In this document: positions 1 through 7,004 of the stretch, one piece after another
Position numbering within the stretch: the first letter of the stretch is position 1
Layout of the letters: each line of letters begins with the position of its first letter
Notes under the pieces: model-generated
Database searches by the model: none
The model's input: only the letters and a program-made list of their open reading frames with translations
What the model was told of the DNA's origin: nothing
Assembly (NCBI RefSeq): GCF_000717715.1
Contig: NZ_JOAI01000052.1
Coordinates: 1 to 45,831, forward strand
DNA: 45,831 nt
Source of the DNA: Streptomyces sp. NRRL B-24484
Lineage (GTDB): Bacteria; Actinomycetota; Actinomycetes; Streptomycetales; Streptomycetaceae
Direction: 5' to 3'
Made by a program: the position numbers and the translations under genes

Positions 1-1360
1 GCTGCACCCACTTCTGGCCGCCGACCCCGTTGCAGTCCCACAGCTCGACCTGCGTGCCGTTCGCCGTCCCGTTGCCGTTGACGTCCAGGCACCGGCCGAT
101 GGTGCCGAGCGAGCCGTCGGCGTCGTGCGTCCAGTGCTGGTCCTCGGCCCAGGACTGGCAGTCCCACAGCTGGACGCCGGTGCCGTTGACGCCGGTGTCG
201 TCGGCGCCGACGTCGACGCACTTGCCGCCCGGTCCGCCGATGGTGCCCTGCGGGCCGTTGGGCACGTTGGTCTGGCCGGTGTAGCCGACCGAGACGACGT
301 TGGCCTGGACGGCGTTCTCGGCGGCGTCGGTCGGGTAGCCGGCGACCATCGCGCCCTCGAAGAAGGTGCCCTTGTTCCAGTTGCTGTTGTCACCGCCGGT
401 GCCCAGGATGATGCCGCCCTCCTGGTGCATGGGCAGGTAGCCGCCGCGGGTGGGCAGCGAGCCGTTCCACCAGGTGGTCAGCGCGCCGGTCTGCCCGTTG
501 CCGCCCTTGAGGGCGTAGGTGCGCTGGCCGTCGTTCTTGAGGACGGCGGTCACGTACGGGGTGTTGTTGCCGCGGTTCGCGGTGTCGGAGCCGTTGTCGC
601 CCTGGAACATGCCGTTCTCGAGGTCGGCCTCGATCCACGGGCCGGAGCCGCTGCACGGCGGGAAGTAGCAGGTGGTGGCGATGGAGACGGCGTCCATGTG
701 GCCGTTGCCGGTGTCGGCCGGGGTGGACTCGGCGTTGCCGTAGTCGAAGCAGCAGTCGGCGCCGACGTGGGTGCCGCTGGCGACCATGTAGACGCCCTCG
801 GGCTGGCCGTCGACGGCGACGCCGGAGGCCCGGCCGGTGTAGCGGTAGCCGACGCCCGGCGAGATCCAGATGCCGTAGACCTTGTGGCCGCCGGCCGTGA
901 CCGCGATCTCGCTCGCGTCGGCGCCGCGGTCGGCGCCCATGCCGGCGGTGCCGGCCGGGCCGGGCAGGAGGTCGTTGTGACGTGCCGTCTGGTCGTAGAC
1001 CTTGCTGATGCGGCAGGTGCTGCCGCCGCAGAAGGCGTCCTGCTGGGCGGCGTTGGCGTAGCCGCCGGGGCTCAGCAGTCCGATGTCGGCACGGGCGCCG
1101 TCCGAGGCGCGGGTGACCTGGTAGAGGGGGCCGTTGTAGGAACCCGTGAGGGCGCGCACGGTGCTGTGCGCGGCGACGCAGGCTGTGCCGGCGGCGGCGT
1201 AGATGTCGCAGGGCAGCGAGCCGGCGGCGTGGGACTGGCCCGGCAGGCCGAGCAGGCCGGCGAGGGCGAGTCCGAATGCGGCCACGGCGGCCACCAGGAC
1301 CCTCGCGTGGCGGAGGGTGCCGCGAGCGGCGGGGACGGCCCGTGGGGCGGCCGGCCTCAA
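1..1360 (-). CDS. Secreted GH54 alpha-L-arabinofuranosidase with C-terminal ricin-type lectin domain (3' end outside window)
   Basis: Partial: the reading frame runs off the left edge. It would release arabinofuranosyl side chains from arabinoxylan or arabinan outside the cell. A hydrophobic signal segment (VLVAAVAAFGLALAGLLGL) ends in a cleavage-like QSHA, followed by a GH54 fold beginning LPCDIYAAAGTACVAAHS. GH54 landmarks are visible: the WIEADLENG block holding the family's nucleophile Glu, and GGDNSN before GTFFEGAM, equivalent to the catalytic Asp block. Instead of the AbfB (CBM42) domain of fungal enzymes, the end is a beta-trefoil lectin (CBM13-like) with CVDVG, VQLWDCQ and VELWDCN repeats. 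The start is uncertain: TTG at 1360 gives a normal signal peptide; an upstream in-frame GTG lies at 1446. An AGGAG sits about 6 nt before an in-frame ATA (1369), which is odd. Family assignment is firm. Confidence 0.88.
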   Translation of the reverse strand, partial: MRPAAPRAVPAARGTLRHARVLVAAVAAFGLALAGLLGLPGQSHAAGSLPCDIYAAAGTACVAAHSTVRALTGSYNGPLYQVTRASDGARADIGLLSPGGYANAAQQDAFCGGSTCRISKVYDQTARHNDLLPGPAGTAGMGADRGADASEIAVTAGGHKVYGIWISPGVGYRYTGRASGVAVDGQPEGVYMVASGTHVGADCCFDYGNAESTPADTGNGHMDAVSIATTCYFPPCSGSGPWIEADLENGMFQGDNGSDTANRGNNTPYVTAVLKNDGQRTYALKGGNGQTGALTTWWNGSLPTRGGYLPMHQEGGIILGTGGDNSNWNKGTFFEGAMVAGYPTDAAENAVQANVVSVGYTGQTNVPNGPQGTIGGPGGKCVDVGADDTGVNGTGVQLWDCQSWAEDQHWTHDADGSLGTIGRCLDVNGNGTANGTQVELWDCNGVGGQKWVQ

Positions 1361-1500
1361 GTCGCGTATGAGGTGCTCCTGACACTGTGGTGGGGGTGGA
1401 TCTGCGAGCGGTACGGCTCGGCCGGGAGGGGCCCTCCTCTCCGCACGGGGGCGGCGAGCCTGCCCAGACGGTAGGAGAAGCGAGCCGCCCGGGGAAGGTC

Positions 1501-1512
1501 TCCAACGATGGA
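1501..1512. promoter_or_regulatory. Near-palindromic operator candidate upstream of the GH54 gene
   Basis: TCCAACGATGGA, one mismatch from a perfect dyad with a central CG, typical of LacI-family operators. It lies about 140 bp before the proposed GH54 start and resembles the sites at 1656 and 28099. Regulator not in window. Confidence 0.5.
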
Positions 1513-1556
1513 AATTGTGATGGACCATCAAATCCGCTGGTCACATCAGAAGAACT

Positions 1557-1567
1557 CGAAACTTTCG
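1557..1567. promoter_or_regulatory. CGAAACTTTCG palindrome (xylan-type box)
   Basis: A perfect palindrome around a central C, between the two LacI-like sites. It recalls the CGAAA-N-TTTCG box reported upstream of streptomycete xylanase genes, which fits a hemicellulose side-chain enzyme. Assignment is by motif memory only. Confidence 0.45.
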
Positions 1568-1655
1568 CCGAGTCATCCGGCGGGGGCGGCTCGATCCGCT
1601 CCGAGAAAGGGAGTTGACATGGCGCCACGTCGGCGCGATGCTGCGACCGGCGATA

Positions 1656-1669
1656 TTCCATCGATGGAA
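1656..1669. promoter_or_regulatory. Perfect 14-bp palindrome, LacI-type operator candidate
   Basis: TTCCATCGATGGAA is a perfect dyad with the central CG of LacI/GalR operators, in an AT-rich pocket within very GC-rich DNA. The 1361-1844 gap separates the divergent GH54 gene and the 1845 gene and contains this site, the sites at 1501 and 1557, and no convincing gene. Confidence 0.5.
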
Positions 1670-1844
1670 ATAACCGCCCCGCGTGCACGGCCGGCGGCCT
1701 CCGCCCGTCACGCACCCCCGCCCGCCGCCGCGCGGTCCGTCCGACCGCTCCAACGGCCCGCGTCACGTTCCGCCCGCCTGCGTCGTCCGCCTACCGGCAC
1801 GCAACCGAGCGACCCGCCGCGAGGCGGACGAGGGGACGGACACC

Positions 1845-2249
1845 ATGGACGGACGGACGGCGTCGGAGCGGCGCGGCACCGGGTTCCTGCAGCTGGCGAT
1901 CGGCCTGCAGACCGCGGCGATCTTCTTCCAGGCGGTCACCGCCGGGCTGCTGCTGTCCTCGCCGGGGAGCGAGGCGGTGCACGGTGTCGGGGCGCGCGTG
2001 ATGTACGGCGCGTCGATGCTGTACGTGCTCGCCGCCGTCCTGGCGTGGCGGCCCGGCGGTGGCCCGCCCCGCCGCATCCTGCACGCCTCGGTCTTCCTGG
2101 TGCTCGCCTCCGTCCAGGTGGTGCTGGGCATCGCACACGTACCGGCGGTCCACGTCCCGCTGGGCATCCTGATGTTCGGCCTGAGCCTGCTGGACCTGGG
2201 CCAGGTGCTCTCCACCCGGCTGCCCGGCCGCGCCGGGGCCCGCGCGTAG
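1845..2249 (+). CDS. Small four-helix membrane protein, unrecognised
   Basis: 134 aa. The start is ATG 1845 behind GAGGGGAC; an upstream in-frame ATG at 1683 would add atypical Arg/Pro-rich sequence across the regulatory region. Four hydrophobic segments alternate with short loops (about residues 13-38, 47-64, 76-95 and 100-122), so it should be an integral inner-membrane protein. No catalytic motif or known family was recognised. It is divergent from GH54 and convergent with the next gene, with which it shares a hairpin terminator. Confidence 0.75.
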   Translation: MDGRTASERRGTGFLQLAIGLQTAAIFFQAVTAGLLLSSPGSEAVHGVGARVMYGASMLYVLAAVLAWRPGGGPPRRILHASVFLVLASVQVVLGIAHVPAVHVPLGILMFGLSLLDLGQVLSTRLPGRAGARA

Positions 2250-2262
2250 CGCACTCCCCCGG

Positions 2263-2288
2263 GCGGGCCCGCCGGTCAGCGGGCCCGC
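2263..2288. terminator. Bidirectional hairpin terminator
   Basis: Perfect 10-bp stem GCGGGCCCGC, 6-nt loop, GCGGGCCCGC, lying just after the 1845 gene and covering the stop codon of the converging 2276 gene. Each arm is itself palindromic. Confidence 0.6.
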
Positions 2289-3418
2289 AGCCGCAGGCCG
2301 GGGAAGGCCAGGTCGAAGTCCGGGTGCCGCTCGCCCTCGACGCCGAGGACCATGTTCAGGGCGGTGCCCACGCCCGCGGCCCGGGCCGTGCCGACGAGCA
2401 GGTCGGCGACCTGTGCGGCCCGCACCTTGCCCGGGCCCCCGGCGTCGATCCGCCACGGCGCCGGGGGCACCTCCGCCCGGCCCCGGCCGTACGCGGCGAG
2501 GTCGGTCCGCCAGGGCAGCCGCCGGCCGCGCACGGCGGGCGGGGCGCCGGCCGGCAGCAGGTCGGCCGGGGTCCAGCCGAGTGCGGCCGCCGCAGCGCCG
2601 CGGGCCTGCGCGGCGGCGGCCGGTTCGTGGTAGCCGACGAAGAGCCCGCTGCCGTCGCAGACCAGGTCGAAGAGGAGCGGGGCCGTCCGCTGCGGGCCTT
2701 CGAGGAAGCCGTAGAGCGGCAGGGCGAACGAGGTGCCGAGCGCGTGCAGTTCGGCCGGCAGCACGGCGAGGAACTCCGCCAGGGCGCTGCGCAGGTCGTC
2801 CCAGTCGCCGGCCTCGTCGATGTACGGCCGGGTGCCGGTGCCGTACTCGTCGGCGTCCTCCTCGTCCTCCTCGCTCGTCCCGGTGAAGCCGGTCAGGAGG
2901 TGTCCGTCGTAGCGCCAGTGACGGGTCATCGAGGACAGCCGGGACGCGGAGCGGAGCAGGAGTTCCGGTCCGTCCGTTCCGGCGGTCAGCTCCAGCACCG
3001 TGCCGTCGCTGGCCGTGCACTCCCACCGCAGGTACGGCGCACCCCAGTCGCACCGCCGGGCGCCCGGCCGCCAGTACGGGTCCGCCGTGCCGTAGGAGCC
3101 CGCTCCTACGGGCTCTCCGAGGACGCCCTCGACCGCATCGGCGGCACGCCGGAACGCCCCGGCGTGGCCGGGGGCGGTGCCGTCCGCACGGAGGACGGGG
3201 AGTGCGAGGTCGGCGAAGTCCGCGCCGCGGTCCCAGGGTGCGTCGGCGATCCGGTCGATCCGTGCGCCGCCAGCCGCGAGCGGGCCGTCCGGGGTCTCCG
3301 TCCGGCCGCACCCGATCCCCTCGACGACGGCCCGCATCGCCACGGCGTCGGCCGTGTCGTCCCACGCGGTGCCCGCCAGCCGCTCGGTCAGCGCCGCGAT
3401 GTCCGTCCTGCCGGTCAT
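2276..3418 (-). CDS. Hypothetical protein, 380 aa
   Basis: The start is ATG 3418 behind an excellent GGAGGGGG site; the frame is open further upstream, but codons there are non-native. It appears soluble and acidic in the middle (a GTSEEDEEDADE stretch at about residues 180-191), with no signal peptide or membrane helix. The tail contains RAAGVGTALNMVLGVEGERHPDFDLAFPGLRLRAR. I do not recognise a family. It is divergent from the DUF4240 gene with 79 bp between starts, so promoters are probably back-to-back; there is no functional clue from neighbours. Confidence 0.75.
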   Translation of the reverse strand: MTGRTDIAALTERLAGTAWDDTADAVAMRAVVEGIGCGRTETPDGPLAAGGARIDRIADAPWDRGADFADLALPVLRADGTAPGHAGAFRRAADAVEGVLGEPVGAGSYGTADPYWRPGARRCDWGAPYLRWECTASDGTVLELTAGTDGPELLLRSASRLSSMTRHWRYDGHLLTGFTGTSEEDEEDADEYGTGTRPYIDEAGDWDDLRSALAEFLAVLPAELHALGTSFALPLYGFLEGPQRTAPLLFDLVCDGSGLFVGYHEPAAAAQARGAAAAALGWTPADLLPAGAPPAVRGRRLPWRTDLAAYGRGRAEVPPAPWRIDAGGPGKVRAAQVADLLVGTARAAGVGTALNMVLGVEGERHPDFDLAFPGLRLRAR

Positions 3419-3497
3419 GGCTCCCCCTCCGACGATCACGAGGACGGTACCAGCGGCCGCCGACGGGCTGTCAGAGCCGTCCGCCAGGCTGTCGGGT

Positions 3498-3947
3498 GTG
3501 GACGAAGACACCTTCTGGCAGCTCCTCGACGTGTGCAGGCCGGGCGGGCCCGATCCCGATGCGCACGGGCTCGCCGCCCTGCGGGCCCGGCTGGCGCACC
3601 GCTCCCTCACCGAGGTCGTCGGCTTCGCCGAGCGGCTCTCCGAGGTGCTGTACCGGCTCGACCGCCGCGAGTACGGCCTCCGGCTCCCGGGGGACGCCTT
3701 CCTGTACACCCGCGCGGCCGTCGTCGCCGCCGGCCGGGCCGAGTACGAGGCGGTGCTGCGCGATCCGCGCCGGTTCGCCCCCTACTCCGACGGCCACCTC
3801 TGGGCCGAACCGCTGCTGTACGTTCCGGACCGCGTGTACCGGGCCCTGACCGGCCGCGAGTGGGACCGGTCGACCCGCTACAGCTACGAGTCGTCCTCCC
3901 ACCGCGCGGGGTGGGAGGACCGGCCGCCGGCGGCCCCGGGGCGGTGA
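3498..3947 (+). CDS. DUF4240 domain protein
   Basis: 149 aa from GTG 3498. The opening VDEDTFWQLLDVCR, the central SLTEVVGFAERLSEVLYRLDRREYGLR and the closing SYESSSHRAGWED match the general DUF4240 pattern (a helical domain starting MDexxFWxLI) seen in streptomycete proteins. Biochemical role is unknown. Soluble, no signal peptide. The Shine-Dalgarno site is weak, so the exact start could move, but upstream codons belong to the divergent gene's promoter. Neighbours suggest no pathway. Confidence 0.75.
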   Translation: MDEDTFWQLLDVCRPGGPDPDAHGLAALRARLAHRSLTEVVGFAERLSEVLYRLDRREYGLRLPGDAFLYTRAAVVAAGRAEYEAVLRDPRRFAPYSDGHLWAEPLLYVPDRVYRALTGREWDRSTRYSYESSSHRAGWEDRPPAAPGR

Positions 3948-4059
3948 CCACCCGTCCGTGATCCACCGCTGCACGAGTGGCTTCCGGGTGTCCGCGGGCC
4001 CGCTCCGGCGCGGCCGAGCCCGGACGGCGGGGAATCCGCGGCAGGATTTTCCGGCGCCC

Positions 4060-4086
4060 TGTCGATTGCGCCGCGGCCCGTTCGTC
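4060..4086 (+). promoter_or_regulatory. ECF42-type promoter of the DGPF/sigma operon
   Basis: TGTCGA (4060-4065), a 17-nt spacer, then CGTC (4083-4086), 39 bp before the DGPF start. As I recall, ECF42 sigma factors recognise TGTCGA at -35 and a CGA/TC-type -10, and autoregulate their own DGPF operons; this site fits both sequence and position. Confidence 0.6.
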
Positions 4087-4124
4087 ATACCTGCACGACC
4101 GTCCGATGCACGAGGAGCTGCACC

Positions 4125-4478
4125 GTGAAGTACCTGTTGCTGATCAACACCCCCGCGCCCGACTCCACCGACGAGCGGCCGGCCGGGGGGCCGACCGTGG
4201 AGGAGTTCATGGCGTTCGAGAAGGCCGTGACCGAGGCCGGGGTCAGGCTCGACGGCAATGCCCTGGAACTCTCCGACGCGACCACCGTACGGGTCCGCCC
4301 GAACGGCGAGCGGGTGGTGACGGACGGGCCGTTCGCCGAGACCCGGGAGATCGTCGGCGGGTACTACCTGCTCGACGTGCCGGACCTGGACGCCGCGCTC
4401 GACTGGGCCGCCCGCTGTCCCGGGGCGAAGTACGGCACGGTCGAGGTCCGCACCGTCTGGGAGCCGGACCGGTCGTGA
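4125..4478 (+). CDS. DGPF/YCII-related domain protein, ECF42 partner
   Basis: 117 aa. GTG 4125 behind GAGGAG at 4112-4117. The name-giving VTDGPFAETREIVGGYYLLDVPDLDAALDWAARCPGAKYGTVEVRTVW is characteristic of DGPF (PhnB/YCII-like) proteins: small ferredoxin-like alpha/beta folds with no proven activity. They are the hallmark neighbours of ECF42 sigma factors, and here the stop overlaps the sigma gene's GTG by 4 nt (GTGA), implying translational coupling. Expected to be cytoplasmic and to modulate or be co-produced with the sigma factor. Confidence 0.9.
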   Translation: MKYLLLINTPAPDSTDERPAGGPTVEEFMAFEKAVTEAGVRLDGNALELSDATTVRVRPNGERVVTDGPFAETREIVGGYYLLDVPDLDAALDWAARCPGAKYGTVEVRTVWEPDRS

Positions 4479-5728
4479 ACGAGCTGCGGGCGGCCCGCTC
4501 CGTCGAGGCGGTGTTCCGCGAGGACCGGAGCCGGCTGCTCGCCCTGCTCGCCGCCCGGTTCGGTGACCTGGACCTGGCCGAGGAGACCGCCTCCGAGGCG
4601 GTCGCGGCCGCGCTGGAGCGCTGGCCGGTCGACGGCGTGCCGGACAAGCCACTGGCGTGGCTGCTGACCGCGGCACGGCACAAGGCCGTCGACCGGATCC
4701 GGCGGGACCGCGCGTTCGCGGAGCGGCTGGCCCTGCTCCAGTTGGAGAGCGACCGGGCGGCCGCCGTCGTCCTGCCCGAACCCGGCTTCGGCGACGTCCC
4801 CGACGAGCGGCTGCAGCTGTTCTTCACCTGCTGCCACCCGGCGCTGTCGCCGGAGGCGCAGACCGCGCTGGTGCTCCGCTTCCTCGCGGGCCTGACCACG
4901 CCGGAGGTCGCCCGGGCCTTCCTGGTCCCGACCGCGACGATGGCGCAGCGGATCGTGCGGGCGAAGCGGAAGATCCGCAGTGCGCGGATCCCGTTCCGCG
5001 TGCCGGGGCCGGAGGAGCTGCCCGGGCGGCTGCCGACGGTGCTCCGGGCGGTGTACCTGGTCTTCACCGAGGGGTACGCGGCCAGCTCCGGCGAGGACCT
5101 GCTGAGGCCCGACCTGGCGGACGAGGCTGTCCGGCTCGCCCGGATCCTGCACCGGCTGCTGCCGGCGGAACGCGAGGTGGCGGGGCTGCTGGCGCTGCTG
5201 CTGCTCACCGATGCGCGGCGCGCGGCGCGGACGGACGCCGCGGGGCGGCAGGTCCTGCTGGAGGACCAGGACCGCTCGCTGTGGGACGCCGACCTGGTGG
5301 CCGAGGGACAGCGGCTCCTCGTCCCGGCGCTGACCGGCCCGGGCGTGGGGCCGTACGCGGTGCAGGCGGCGATCGCGGCGCTGCACGACGAGGCGGCCGA
5401 CGTCGCGGGCACCGACTGGCCGCAGATCGTCGCGCTCTACGACGTGCTGCTGGGGATCGAGCGCTCCCCGCTGGTGGCGCTGAACCGGGCCATGGCCGTC
5501 GCGATGCGGGACGGTCCGGCTGCGGGTCTCGCGCTGCTGGACGGACTCGCCGGGGCGGAGGAGCTGCGCGGCTACCACCTGCTGCCCGCGTCCCGGGCCG
5601 ACCTGCTGCGCCGGCTCGGCCGCGCGGCGGAGGCGGCCGCGGCCTACCGGGCCGCGCTCGACCTCGTCGGCAACGAGCCCGAGAGCGCCACGCTGGCCCG
5701 CCGGCTCGCGGAGCTCGCGGGCCCCTGA
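4475..5728 (+). CDS. ECF42-type RNA polymerase sigma factor with long C-terminal helical extension
   Basis: 417 aa, GTG 4475 overlapping the DGPF gene by 4 nt. Residues about 5-75 form sigma region 2 (FREDRSRLLALLAARFGDLDLAEE, then PLAWLLTAARHKAVDRIRR); about 110-165 form region 4 (ALVLRFLAGLTTPEVARAFLVPTATMAQRIVRAKRKIR). The rest, starting with the LPTVLRAVYLVFTEGYAASSGE signature, is the roughly 200-residue TPR-like extension typical of ECF42 and absent from ordinary ECF sigmas. ECF42 factors lack a classical anti-sigma; control is thought to involve the extension. A TGTCGA promoter lies in front of the operon, so it probably autoregulates. It converges on the MBL-fold gene. Confidence 0.92.
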   Translation: MNELRAARSVEAVFREDRSRLLALLAARFGDLDLAEETASEAVAAALERWPVDGVPDKPLAWLLTAARHKAVDRIRRDRAFAERLALLQLESDRAAAVVLPEPGFGDVPDERLQLFFTCCHPALSPEAQTALVLRFLAGLTTPEVARAFLVPTATMAQRIVRAKRKIRSARIPFRVPGPEELPGRLPTVLRAVYLVFTEGYAASSGEDLLRPDLADEAVRLARILHRLLPAEREVAGLLALLLLTDARRAARTDAAGRQVLLEDQDRSLWDADLVAEGQRLLVPALTGPGVGPYAVQAAIAALHDEAADVAGTDWPQIVALYDVLLGIERSPLVALNRAMAVAMRDGPAAGLALLDGLAGAEELRGYHLLPASRADLLRRLGRAAEAAAAYRAALDLVGNEPESATLARRLAELAGP

Positions 5729-5749
5729 CCGGCCGGCCCGGCGGTCAGG
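5724..5749. terminator. Bidirectional hairpin terminator
   Basis: CCTGACCG / CGGTCAGG arms (8 bp, 10-nt loop) containing both stop codons of the converging sigma-factor and MBL genes. Further GGGCC/GGCCC pairing extends it with a small bulge. Confidence 0.55.
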
Positions 5750-6608
5750 CCCGCGGCTCGGGCTGCTGGTGCGGCCTCGGGTCTGGCTGCGGGGCCGTCG
5801 CCAGGTCGAACGGGTCGTGGGCGCAGACGGGTCGGACTTCGTCGGCGTGGCTGCGGCGCAGCTCGCGGAGGCGTTCCAGGGTGTCGCGGCGGGCACGGTC
5901 GTCGAAGGCCACCAGGCGCTGGAAGGCGGTCAGGCCGGGCGGGCGGCGCACGGGCCCGGGGGCGACGTCGGTGTGCGAGAAGTAGGCGTCGCCGCAGTGC
6001 AGCAGCCAGCGGTCGGCGGTGCGGACGGCGACGCCGCTGTGGCCGCGGGAGTGGCCGGGCAGCGGCACCAGCAGCAGGTCGGGGGTCTCGTCCGGCATGA
6101 TCGGCAGGGCCCGCAGGCCGTACCAGTCCTCGGTGGCGGCGCTGCGCGGGTGTTCCACCCACTTCGGCCGGTGGGACCACTGGGCGGGGCGGTAGCGGTC
6201 GCGTTCGCCGCGGGTGGCGCGGGCGCGGGCGGCGCGGAGTTCCTCGTCGAGGACGTGGATCCGCGCGTTCGGGAAGTCACTGATCCCGCCGGCGTGGTCG
6301 AGGTCGAGGTGGGTCAGCACGATGTCGCGGACGTCGGCGGGTTCGTGGCCGAGGGCGCGGACCTGGTGCAGTGCGGTGCGTACGGGGTCGAGGCGCGGCC
6401 GGACCATCGTGAGGAACTGCCGTCCGAGCCTGCGCGGGTCGGCGACGTCGGCGGTGCCGAAGCCGGTGTCGACGAGGATCAGCCCGGTCGGGCCCTCGAT
6501 CAGCAGGCAGTGCGCGGAGAGCCTGCCGACCAGGGGGCCGCCGCTGCCGAGCAGCAGCCGGCCGCCGAAGGGGCACATGGTGGCGCAGTCCAGGTGGTGC
6601 ACGCGCAT
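5745..6608 (-). CDS. MBL-fold metallo-hydrolase (lactonase-like)
   Basis: 287 aa from ATG 6608 behind a GGAGG-containing site. Binuclear metal motifs of the metallo-beta-lactamase fold are present: THLDLDHAGG at about residues 99-108 (H100, D104, H105; the second His of HxHxDH is Asp here), LPGHSRGHSGVAV (third metal His), LLHCGDAYFS (bridging Asp) and a C-terminal VCAHDPFD. The order and spacing resemble N-acyl-homoserine-lactone lactonase-like MBL proteins, but the substrate is not readable. Cytoplasmic; no signal peptide. It is divergent from the GH15 gene across a 396-bp gap. Confidence 0.85.
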   Translation of the reverse strand: MRVHHLDCATMCPFGGRLLLGSGGPLVGRLSAHCLLIEGPTGLILVDTGFGTADVADPRRLGRQFLTMVRPRLDPVRTALHQVRALGHEPADVRDIVLTHLDLDHAGGISDFPNARIHVLDEELRAARARATRGERDRYRPAQWSHRPKWVEHPRSAATEDWYGLRALPIMPDETPDLLLVPLPGHSRGHSGVAVRTADRWLLHCGDAYFSHTDVAPGPVRRPPGLTAFQRLVAFDDRARRDTLERLRELRRSHADEVRPVCAHDPFDLATAPQPDPRPHQQPEPRA

Positions 6609-6645
6609 CGGGCCTCCAGGCCGCTCGGACGCAGGCGGGCGTCGT

Positions 6646-6676
6646 GACCGGACCTCCGCCGCCGTCGTGTCCGGTC
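6646..6676. promoter_or_regulatory. Inverted repeat in the MBL/GH15 intergenic region
   Basis: GACCGGAC (6646-6653) and GTCCGGTC (6669-6676), separated by 15 bp, just upstream of the MBL start. Could be an operator or transcript hairpin. Nothing else convincing was seen in the 6609-7004 gap. Confidence 0.3.
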
Positions 6677-7004
6677 CCGTGGTGCACGGACGGTGCGGGC
6701 GTCGGTTCCGCGCGGCAGCGTACCAGCGGGTAGCAAGTGGGCGGCAGCCCTGCGGTGCCTGCCGTGCAGCACCGGCGCCGGGCCCGTGCGAAGTGGCCGA
6801 GCGCGTGCGCCGCCGCAATGATGGGCAGATCCGGTCGATGGCCCCGAGCCGGTCGTGGCGGACGTCCGTCCGGCATCGGGCCCCCGGACGGGCGGTGCGG
6901 TCGACGCGCGCGCCTTCCGGTGGCGCGGTGCCGACCCGGGACGGTTGCGGCGCGGTTCGGGGCCGCCACCGGCTCCGGCCGACGCGGAGGGCCGAGGAGG
7001 CGTT

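Noticed and set aside
125..1766. Long ORFs on both strands over the GH54 gene
   Set aside because: They are other-frame shadows with Arg/Gly/Ala/Val low-complexity translations; only the minus frame encoding the GH54 motifs is real.
3419..3497. CTGACA-N19-TACCGT as a second MerR-type promoter
   Set aside because: No clear dyad inside the spacer, so the resemblance is probably chance.
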